DNA of 5,247 bases from Candidatus Ethanoperedens thermophilum. Lineage in GTDB: Archaea > Halobacteriota > Methanosarcinia > Methanosarcinales > EX4572-44. Within the stretch, counting starts at the first letter, position 1; each line of letters opens with the position of its first letter. The stretch spans positions 1 through 5,247 of the forward strand of contig WNEG01000088.1 in NCBI GenBank assembly GCA_012910725.1. Reading direction: 5' to 3'. The position numbers were made by a program, and so were the translations under genes. The notes under the pieces were generated by a model, which did no database searches, was not told the origin of the DNA, and saw nothing but the letters and a program-made list of their open reading frames with translations. Positions 1 through 5,247 of the stretch are shown here, piece by piece.

Positions 1-64
1 AAAGTGGTACGGAGTTAAGGTTTTAAGAAATGTCCCAGCACAATCCGACAACAGCCAATCTCAT

Positions 65-82
65 GCACCCTCACCGGGGTGC
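65..82. repeat. short inverted repeat (6-bp GC-rich stem, 6-nt loop)
   Basis: GCACCC at 65-70 is the exact reverse complement of GGGTGC at 77-82, leaving a six-base loop. No T-tract follows on the + strand, so it is not a typical intrinsic terminator for a gene entering from the left. A GGGGC at 111-115 could alternatively pair with the GCCCC at 81-85. A six-base stem is common by chance. Confidence 0.35.
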
Positions 83-132
83 CCCCATTTCAATCGAGAG
101 TGGCACGGCCGGGGCTTTCATCTAAAAATTAA

Positions 133-146
133 GTTGTTGCGACAAC
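133..146. repeat. inverted repeat GTTGT-TGCG-ACAAC
   Basis: A five-base stem with a four-base loop lies about 75 bp upstream of the gatE ATG. With the palindrome at 157-168 it makes two dyads within 36 bp just upstream of the putative promoter. This could be an operator or simply chance; no known regulator motif is recognised. Confidence 0.3.
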
Positions 147-156
147 AGTCTTGCGG

Positions 157-168
157 TTCGAGCTCGAA
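157..168. repeat. perfect 12-bp palindrome TTCGAGCTCGAA
   Basis: The sequence is identical to its reverse complement and sits about 15-20 bp upstream of the putative gatE TATA box. That is a reasonable position for a dimeric transcription factor. No regulator can be named, and the inference rests on symmetry and position alone. Confidence 0.35.
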
Positions 169-182
169 ACAAGTGTGAGCAA

Positions 183-193
183 AGATTAATACA
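183..193 (+). promoter_or_regulatory. putative archaeal TATA box for gatE
   Basis: The AT-rich element GATTAATAC, preceded by the purine-rich AGCAAA (possible BRE), is centred about 30 bp before the ATG at 219. Archaeal TATA boxes usually sit about 25-30 bp upstream of the transcription start. No Shine-Dalgarno lies before 219, so this fits a leaderless or nearly leaderless transcript. The element is only a moderate match to consensus. Confidence 0.35.
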
Positions 194-218
194 CTTGTAT
201 TTCATTTATCTCGAAGCC

Positions 219-2096
219 ATGAACGATCATTTCCCAGAACTTAAATGTGGGATTGAAATCCACCAGCAGCTTAATACAAAAGAAAAACTATTCTGCAAAT
301 GCCCAACAGTACGCAGAGATACGATTGAGTCAAATCTTGAATTCTACCGATACCTTCGGGCGACAACAAGTGAAATGGGGGAAATAGACAGAGCAGCACT
401 CGAGGAAACAAAGATACAAAAAAAATACATCTATAAAGCGTATGATTCCACCTGTCTGGTTGAAAATGATGAGGAGCCTCCTGGAAAACTGAACATGGAT
501 GCCCTTGATATTGCTCTTACCATAAGTAAGATGCTTCACATGCACCCGGTGGATGAGCTTCACAGCATGAGAAAGATCGTGGTTGACGGATCCAATACTG
601 CTGGATTCCAGCGTACAGGGCTTGTTGCAACCGATGGATATATTGATGCTGGTGGCAGGGTTGGAATCAGTGTGATCTGCCTTGAGGAAGAAGCTGCACA
701 GAAAATCGAAGATGCTGGGGATAGCGTCATTTATTCACTTGATCGGCTTGGAATACCATTGGTGGAGATTTGTACTGCACCAGATATTAAAACACCGGGG
801 CAAGCACGCGATGTTGCGGCATATATAGGAATGCTTCTTCGCTCAACAGGAAGGGTTAAACGAGGACTTGGCACGATACGCCAGGATGTTAATATATCTA
901 TTACAGGAGGAGCACGTGTCGAAATAAAAGGCGTGCAAGAATTAGACCTCTTGCCTGTGATACTTGAACAGGAAGTGCAAAGACAGGCAAATCTTATTGA
1001 CATAAAAGATGAACTCAAGGAAAAGGGAGCTGCGGTAGATAGAACTATCACAGATGTTACCGATCTATTTAGAAATACAGATTCGACGATACTCAAACGT
1101 GCACTTGATAATGGTGCAATACTTGCAATAAAACTTGAAGGGTTTGCAGGAATCGTTGGAAAAGAGATACAACCTGACAGACGGCTTGGCACCGAATTCT
1201 CTGATCGTGCAAAAAAGTCCGGAGTAGGTGGAATATTTCACACTGATGAACTGCCAAACTATGGTATTACCAGTGACGAAATAAATGAGTTGAAGAAGAC
1301 CTTGAACGCAGATGAGAAGAGTTGCGTTGTCATGGTAGCAGACAGAAAAAAACGCGCGCAGAGTGCTCTTGAATCGGTAATAATAAGAGCAGAAGAAGCT
1401 CTTGTGTGTGTGCCGGAAGAAACACGCAGGATGCTTCCAGACGGAACTTCAGCTTATATGCGACCTCTCCCCGGGGCTGCCCGCATGTATCCTGAAACCG
1501 ATGTGCCGCCAGTACCAATCACACCAGGACACCTTGAAAAAATCAAACTTCCAGAACTTCTAACAATAAAAAAGGAGCGATTCAGGAAACAATACAATCT
1601 CAACGATGAGCTTGCAAATCTTATCAGCCAATCAGAAAATGCTTATCTGTTTGAACAAATAATGAGGGCAGTTCCAGAAGCAAAACCAACGATAATAATA
1701 AAAACACTTCACACCACTACAGGTGAATTGCAAAAAGAAGGATACAACACACACGGAATCGCCACTGATCACCTGATTGACCTGTTTAAATTTAGTGCAG
1801 AAGGCAGCATTCCAAACGAAGCAGTCAAAGAAGTGCTTAAAGCAATTATAATCCACCCACGGGCATCTTTAAGAGATTTACTGACCAAACTGAGACTTGC
1901 TGACGCTGATATTGCAGGTGCTGAAATACTGATAGGAAAAATAGTTAAAGAGCGGGAGGAGTTTGTAAAACAGCGCGGGCTTGATGCAGCAGGACCACTG
2001 ATGGGAGTTGTTATGAAAGAACTGCGTGGAAAGGTGGGAGGACAGCAGATCAGCCAGATACTAAAGCGAAAGATAGAAGAAATACTCGAAATATAG
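219..2096 (+). CDS. gatE: Glu-tRNA(Gln) amidotransferase subunit E
   Basis: GatE is the tRNA-binding and kinase/transamidase subunit of the archaeal GatDE enzyme. It phosphorylates Glu-tRNA(Gln) and converts it to Gln-tRNA(Gln) with ammonia released by GatD, in the cytoplasm. The product is 625 aa, typical for the family. Visible marks: N-terminal GIEIHQQL (E13, H15, conserved active-site region shared with GatB), FCKCP (C26, C28), DGSNTAGFQRT (123-133), LDRLGIPLVEICTAPD (174-189) and RQDVNIS (221-227). An AspRS-like GAD insert spans about 277-395, YMRPLPGAARMYPETD lies at 413-428, and a helical GatB/YqeY-type tail fills about 472-622. The GAD insert separates GatE from GatB. I chose ATG 219; an in-frame TTG at 195 would add eight poorly conserved residues. 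No Shine-Dalgarno precedes either start. GatD is not in the window. cdhA follows after 37 bp. Confidence 0.96.
   Translation: MNDHFPELKCGIEIHQQLNTKEKLFCKCPTVRRDTIESNLEFYRYLRATTSEMGEIDRAALEETKIQKKYIYKAYDSTCLVENDEEPPGKLNMDALDIALTISKMLHMHPVDELHSMRKIVVDGSNTAGFQRTGLVATDGYIDAGGRVGISVICLEEEAAQKIEDAGDSVIYSLDRLGIPLVEICTAPDIKTPGQARDVAAYIGMLLRSTGRVKRGLGTIRQDVNISITGGARVEIKGVQELDLLPVILEQEVQRQANLIDIKDELKEKGAAVDRTITDVTDLFRNTDSTILKRALDNGAILAIKLEGFAGIVGKEIQPDRRLGTEFSDRAKKSGVGGIFHTDELPNYGITSDEINELKKTLNADEKSCVVMVADRKKRAQSALESVIIRAEEALVCVPEETRRMLPDGTSAYMRPLPGAARMYPETDVPPVPITPGHLEKIKLPELLTIKKERFRKQYNLNDELANLISQSENAYLFEQIMRAVPEAKPTIIIKTLHTTTGELQKEGYNTHGIATDHLIDLFKFSAEGSIPNEAVKEVLKAIIIHPRASLRDLLTKLRLADADIAGAEILIGKIVKEREEFVKQRGLDAAGPLMGVVMKELRGKVGGQQISQILKRKIEEILEI
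2088..2096 (+). promoter_or_regulatory. possible internal TATA box for cdhAB
   Basis: GAAATATAG at the very end of gatE resembles an archaeal box A. A transcript starting about 25 bp downstream, near 2115-2118, would begin just before the GGAGG at 2119 that serves cdhA. This would let cdhAB be expressed independently of gatE, which makes sense for an abundant catabolic enzyme beside a housekeeping gene. It rests on one short AT-rich match. Confidence 0.25.
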
Positions 2097-2118
2097 GTAA
2101 CAGAATACTAACATCAAT

Positions 2119-2123
2119 GGAGG
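2119..2123 (+). promoter_or_regulatory. Shine-Dalgarno of cdhA, supporting the TTG start
   Basis: GGAGG lies ten bases before the TTG at 2134 and matches the archaeal 16S rRNA 3' tail. It decides the start: the nearby ATG at 2117 is out of frame and overlaps this motif, and no in-frame ATG occurs before codon 30, which is already close to the conserved region. Confidence 0.75.
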
Positions 2124-2133
2124 AATTGATATA

Positions 2134-4497
2134 TTGCCCTCTAAAATTGAGATAGAAGCTTTAAAAAATGTAGTAATAAATATAGGCGGGATTGAAGAGG
2201 AAGAAGAAGAATGGGAGACAATGGGCCCAACACCGATGCCAGGTATAGCCGATCTCAGGAACTGGGATTACAAGTTATTGAATCGATACAAACCTTTCTA
2301 CGCTCCCTACTGTGAGATGTGCTGCTTCTGCACATTCGGAAAGTGCGATCTTACCGGAGGAAAAAAAGGTGCATGTGGTCTTGGCATGGCTGCCCAGCAG
2401 GCACGGTTTGTGACGATTGCATGTCTTATGGGGTGCTCTGCACACACAGCACACGGAAGGCACCTGCTTCGTAATGTTCTAAAGATTGTGGGAGATCGTG
2501 AGATCAATATGGGCACAGGTATCAATATTGAAGCACCGCTCACGAGGCTTATCACAGGAATTAAGCCAGGGAGATTGAGTGACTTCATACCTGTGCTTGA
2601 GTATCTGGAGGAGCAGATTGCCCAGTTGATGGATTCAACGCACACTGGACAGGAAGGTTCAAATCTTGACTATGAGTCAAAGGCGTACCACGCCGGCATG
2701 CTCGATTCGCTCGGTAAGGAGGTTGCAGACATTATTCAAATCGTTGCATTCGATCTTCCTAAAGGGGACCCTGATGCTCCGCTGGTTGAGATTGGGATGG
2801 GATGCGTTGATGAAAGTAAGCCGGTAATACTTGTCATCGGTCACAATGTTGTGCCGTCTGTTGCTGTTATGGATTACATGTCTGATCATGGGCTTGACGA
2901 ACGGATTGAAGTGGCAGGAATTTGCTGTACTGCCATTGATACGACACGATACTCACAAAAGGCGAAGATTGTAGGCTCAATCGGACGGCAGCTTCGTTTT
3001 GTTCGTTCAGGGGTTGCAGATGTTATAATGGTTGATGAGCAGTGCATCCGTGCAGACATTCTCGAGCAGGCGGAACGAATTCATGCGCCGCTCATTGCAA
3101 CAAACGATAAGGCACTGTACGGGCTTGTTGATCGAACAAATGATTCGGTAGATGATATTGTCGCCATACTTGCAGGTGGTAAGGAACCTGGTGTAGCAAT
3201 CCTTGATCCAGTTAAGGCAGGAGAAGTGGCAGTGCGAGTTGTGCAGATCACGCATGAACAGCGAAAGGAACTTGTGCATATCCTAACCGATGAAGAGTTC
3301 AAAGAGTATGTTACGATGTGCCAGAACTGCGATGCAAACTGCATAGTTGCATGTCCGCAGGGTCTCCCAATCGGTGAAGCAAATAAAGCTGCTGCAGAAG
3401 GCAACACTACACCGCTTGCCAGTCTATTTGACCCGTGTGTCGGATGCGGAAGGTGCGAACAGGTTTGTAAGAAGCATATCCCAATTGTTGATGTAATCCT
3501 GAAAGCATCGCTTCCTTATGTAAAATCAGAGAAAGGAATGATACGTGTTGGAAGGGGTCCTGTGCTTGATACGGAAATCAGAAAAGTTGGTGCCCCACTT
3601 GTTCTTGGAACAATTCCCGGAATTATTGCCATTGTCGGGTGCGGCAACTATCCCAACGGAACAAAAGACGTGTACAGGATAGCAAAGGAGTTTGCTGAAC
3701 GAAAGTACATCGTTGTCCTGACCGGATGCAGCGCTATGGATGCCGCACTCTACCGGGACGAGGATGGAAAAACACTCTATGAGAAATACCCGGGAGACTT
3801 TGATGGCGGATGCGTCCTCAATATCGGTTCATGTGTTTCGAATGCACACATTCACGGTGCAGCTATCAAAGTGGCAGCGATATACGCCAGGCGAAACATC
3901 AGGGGAAACTATGCAGAGATTGCCGACTACATCTTAAACAGGGTCGGTGCATGTGGTGTGGCATGGGGGGCAATGTCCCAGAAAGCGGCATCGATTGCAT
4001 CAGGTGTAAACCGAATAGGTATTCCTGTTGTGATCGGCCCACACGGCTGGAAGTACAGAAGGGCATACCTTGGACGAAAGTATGTTGATGAAGATTGGGT
4101 GGTCTATGATGCAAGAGATGGTTCTAAAGTGCAAATCGAGCCCGCACCAGAACACATGCTTGTAGCAGCAGACACGTATCAAGAGGCAATTCCACTGATT
4201 GCGAGACTCTGCTTCCGTCCAACCGATAACAGCATGGGCAGGCAGGTAAAGCTCACGCATTACATGGACCTATCGATGAAGTACCTTGGTGTGTATCCTG
4301 ACGATTGGCATATTTTTGTGCGGGGCGAGGCAGATCTCCCGCTTGCAAGAAAAGAGGAGTACCTTAGAATTTTGAAAGAAGAGCACGGCTGGGATGTTGA
4401 TCTTGAAGCAAAGAAGATACTTTCAGGACCTATACGAAAGATGGATGTTGGGTTTGACGCAACAAACCTTGAAGAACTCATAAAGAAGAACGAGTGA
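2134..4497 (+). CDS. cdhA: CO dehydrogenase/acetyl-CoA synthase (ACDS) alpha subunit
   Basis: This is the Ni-Fe-S catalytic subunit of archaeal CODH. It interconverts CO2 and CO with ferredoxin-linked electrons in the cytoplasmic ACDS complex; with CdhB it forms the alpha2-epsilon2 component. Its 787 aa fit the family (about 770-810). In order: a Glu-rich N-terminus (E21-E26); B/D-cluster cysteines C60, C63, C64, C66, C71, C81; and the histidine path HTAHGRH (H104, H107, H110). C-cluster ligands, by analogy with bacterial CODH, are H237 (IGHN), C265 (GICCT), C304 (DEQC), C503 (VGCGN), C532 (TGCSAM) and C567 (GSCVSN), with the catalytic-type lysine K617 (MSQKA). The inserted double ferredoxin domain has C396, C399, C403, C407 and C435, C438, C441, C445. 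All ligand positions are intact, so it should be active. The first ferredoxin motif carries one extra residue (CX2CX3CX3C). The start is TTG, set by GGAGG ten bases upstream. Confidence 0.97.
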   Translation: MPSKIEIEALKNVVINIGGIEEEEEEWETMGPTPMPGIADLRNWDYKLLNRYKPFYAPYCEMCCFCTFGKCDLTGGKKGACGLGMAAQQARFVTIACLMGCSAHTAHGRHLLRNVLKIVGDREINMGTGINIEAPLTRLITGIKPGRLSDFIPVLEYLEEQIAQLMDSTHTGQEGSNLDYESKAYHAGMLDSLGKEVADIIQIVAFDLPKGDPDAPLVEIGMGCVDESKPVILVIGHNVVPSVAVMDYMSDHGLDERIEVAGICCTAIDTTRYSQKAKIVGSIGRQLRFVRSGVADVIMVDEQCIRADILEQAERIHAPLIATNDKALYGLVDRTNDSVDDIVAILAGGKEPGVAILDPVKAGEVAVRVVQITHEQRKELVHILTDEEFKEYVTMCQNCDANCIVACPQGLPIGEANKAAAEGNTTPLASLFDPCVGCGRCEQVCKKHIPIVDVILKASLPYVKSEKGMIRVGRGPVLDTEIRKVGAPLVLGTIPGIIAIVGCGNYPNGTKDVYRIAKEFAERKYIVVLTGCSAMDAALYRDEDGKTLYEKYPGDFDGGCVLNIGSCVSNAHIHGAAIKVAAIYARRNIRGNYAEIADYILNRVGACGVAWGAMSQKAASIASGVNRIGIPVVIGPHGWKYRRAYLGRKYVDEDWVVYDARDGSKVQIEPAPEHMLVAADTYQEAIPLIARLCFRPTDNSMGRQVKLTHYMDLSMKYLGVYPDDWHIFVRGEADLPLARKEEYLRILKEEHGWDVDLEAKKILSGPIRKMDVGFDATNLEELIKKNE

Positions 4498-4503
4498 GGT
4501 GAT
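4496..4503 (+). promoter_or_regulatory. Shine-Dalgarno of cdhB overlapping the cdhA stop
   Basis: GAGGTGAT is an eight-base match to the complement of the archaeal 16S rRNA 3' end. It overlaps the last two bases of the cdhA TGA (4495-4497) and ends four bases before ATG 4508. It therefore supports ATG 4508, since the GTG at 4499 lies inside the motif. The overlap suggests ribosomes finishing cdhA start cdhB. Confidence 0.85.
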
Positions 4504-4507
4504 TAAG

Positions 4508-5032
4508 ATGGAAATACCATTTGATATCGGAAATATTTCAGGTCCTGAGAACGCAAGAGTGTCAAGACCAGAAGTTCTTGGAAGAGTGATTAAGAATGCG
4601 AAGAGACCACTTCTCGTTGTTGGTTCTGAGATACTTGATGATGGTTTGATCGAAAAAGCGATTGCCATCGGAAAAAAAGGAATTCCCATAGCAGCAACAG
4701 CACACAGCATGAAAGGCTTTGTGGATACAGGATACATAGAGAATGTCCACCTGGCAGGTCTTCATGAACTTGCAAACAACATTGAAAGCAGGGATTGGAT
4801 GGGTTTTGATAAAAAGGGCGGATACGATCTTGTAGCAGTGCTTGGTGGTATTTACTATTCAACCTCACAATTCCTGATTGCTCTAAAAAACTTTGCAACA
4901 GATCCGATCGTCCGGTGCATCTCGATTGATCGATATTATCATCCGGCTGCACGAATGAGTTTTGGTAACATAAGTCGAAAGCACACAGACGAGTTTAAGA
5001 AAATGCTTGACAGGGTTATTGAAAATATTTAG
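4508..5032 (+). CDS. cdhB: CO dehydrogenase/ACDS epsilon subunit
   Basis: CdhB is the small partner of CdhA in the alpha2-epsilon2 CODH component. It has a Rossmann-like fold related to the central domain of TPP enzymes; it carries no metal cluster, and a role in flavin or electron transfer has been proposed for the family. The product is 174 aa from ATG 4508, the usual size (about 170). Recognisable features: the RPEVLGRVIKNAKRPLLVVGSE segment (about 20-41), matching the start of the fold in the Methanosarcina protein; GIPIAATAHS (58-67); the strand YDLVAVLGGIYY (106-117); and the C-terminal RMSFGNIS (149-156), a strong family signature. A GTG at 4499 would add three residues, but it lies within the Shine-Dalgarno. 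Ten bases separate it from cdhA, so the two are surely one operon. No cdhC begins in the remaining 215 bp. Confidence 0.95.
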   Translation: MEIPFDIGNISGPENARVSRPEVLGRVIKNAKRPLLVVGSEILDDGLIEKAIAIGKKGIPIAATAHSMKGFVDTGYIENVHLAGLHELANNIESRDWMGFDKKGGYDLVAVLGGIYYSTSQFLIALKNFATDPIVRCISIDRYYHPAARMSFGNISRKHTDEFKKMLDRVIENI

Positions 5033-5247
5033 AGTCCTGTGAAAAGAGCTCAAAACAAATAACAGCTTATTGAGAAACATATTAGGATGTAAGAATTGTG
5101 GTGCAAAAAAAGGAAAACGCTATGTTTAGGGTTTGGTAACTGCGAAATGGGGATGCTACGCTCGGATGAGTAAAATGAAGCAACCCTAACTTCTTTGATT
5201 CTCAAAATAGGCGCGATTGGAACATGATTGTAGTATCCCGAAATTAT
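5033..5247. other. 3' non-coding stretch after cdhB, no supported gene
   Basis: All frames are broken by stops into short pieces without family features. A GTG at 5098 opens only 12 codons. An ATG at 5224 is open for eight codons to the window edge, without a Shine-Dalgarno, and could be chance. There is no clear intrinsic terminator (stem plus T-tract) directly behind cdhB. The main structure is the inverted repeat at 5126-5189. cdhC, which often follows cdhB in methanogens, does not start here. Confidence 0.5.
5126..5189. repeat. 8-bp inverted repeat TTAGGGTT / AACCCTAA around 48 nt
   Basis: TTAGGGTT at 5126-5133 is exactly complementary to AACCCTAA at 5182-5189. The enclosed 48 bases contain GGATG twice (5151-5155 and 5164-5168). 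The right arm is followed by the pyrimidine-rich CTTCTTTGATT, so a termination structure or small RNA is imaginable. One such eight-base match in about 215 bp is not far from chance, so the structure alone is weak evidence. Confidence 0.3.

Larger units (their letters stand above)
1..180. other. 5' non-coding stretch, GC-rich and structured, unassigned
   Basis: I can support no gene here. Positions 61-120 are clearly GC-rich (38 of 60 bases), unlike the AT-leaning genes that follow. The stretch holds a hairpin at 65-82 and inverted repeats at 133-146 and 157-168. On the + strand one frame is open from position 2 to a TGA at 176-178 (58 codons, no recognisable protein motif); it could be the tail of an upstream gene or chance. 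On the minus strand a 16-codon ATG frame (TGA near 70) sits directly after an in-frame TAG. It could be the 3' remnant of a mobile element or a structured RNA, but neither is shown. Confidence 0.4.

Noticed and set aside
72..119. Minus-strand 16-codon frame (MKAPAVPLSIEMGAPR) as a TnpB-like C-terminal remnant.
   Set aside because: The similarity to transposon-protein tails is only a vague impression. The frame is blocked by a TAG directly before its ATG, and no catalytic part is present.
86..122. CATTTCAATCGAGAG and CTTTCATC resemble the TTTCAATC portion of many CRISPR repeats.
   Set aside because: Only one imperfect occurrence, with no regularly spaced copies in the window. It does not make an array.
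153..168. GCGGTTCGAGCTCGAA looks like the TTCGA core of a tRNA T-arm.
   Set aside because: The flanking bases do not form a T-arm stem, and there is no acceptor, D-arm or anticodon arm around it. It is better explained as a DNA palindrome.
2..178. Frame open from the left edge to TGA 176-178 (58 codons), possible C-terminus of an upstream gene.
   Set aside because: The translation shows no family motif, and such a run without stops is not rare in GC-rich sequence. Kept only as a possibility in the 5' region entry.
731..1192. Long minus-strand frame inside gatE (153 codons) and similar antisense frames inside cdhA and cdhB.
   Set aside because: They lie entirely within confidently identified genes, have serine/cysteine-rich unstructured translations and no family features. 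They are mirror frames of the real genes.
5049..5074. CTCAA ... TTGAG pairing behind cdhB as a terminator.
   Set aside because: A five-base AT-rich stem with a 16-base loop and no T-tract is too weak to call a terminator.
5224..5247. ATG at 5224 open to the window end (MIVVSRNY), possible start of a next gene.
   Set aside because: Only eight codons, no Shine-Dalgarno and no recognisable promoter. It cannot be told from chance.

Overview
The window is a compact piece of archaeal chromosome, most likely from a euryarchaeon that uses the archaeal Wood-Ljungdahl (acetyl-CoA decarbonylase/synthase) pathway. Three complete genes lie on the + strand: gatE (archaea-only subunit of the GatDE Glu-tRNA(Gln) amidotransferase), cdhA (large subunit of archaeal CO dehydrogenase) and cdhB (its epsilon subunit). 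GatE is specific to archaea, and the CdhA architecture (extra N-terminal cysteine cluster, internal double ferredoxin domain, C-cluster ligands) is the archaeal ACDS type. The CdhA sequence reads to me more like the Archaeoglobus / anaerobic methane- or alkane-oxidiser (ANME-1, Syntrophoarchaeum) type than the Methanosarcina type. That placement comes from memory of the family and was not tested.

Layout. Positions 1-218 hold no supported gene. They contain a GC-rich patch (about 61-120), several short inverted repeats and a plausible TATA box just ahead of gatE. gatE runs 219-2096. A 37-bp gap with a strong Shine-Dalgarno sequence leads into cdhA (2134-4497, TTG start). cdhB follows after 10 bp (4508-5032), and its Shine-Dalgarno overlaps the cdhA stop codon, so translation is probably coupled. 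Positions 5033-5247 hold no supported gene. The usual next gene, cdhC (acetyl-CoA synthase beta subunit), does not begin within the 215 bp after cdhB.

Function. CdhA and CdhB together form the alpha2-epsilon2 CO dehydrogenase component. It interconverts CO2 and CO with ferredoxin-linked electrons, for acetyl-CoA synthesis or cleavage. GatE works with GatD (not in the window) to make Gln-tRNA(Gln) and has no direct biochemical link to CODH; its position in front of cdhAB looks like simple adjacency or shared transcription.

I do not see a new biological system here. The items most worth a second look are an extra residue in the first ferredoxin cysteine motif of CdhA, the detached cdhAB pair, the start-codon choices, and the unexplained structured sequence upstream of gatE.
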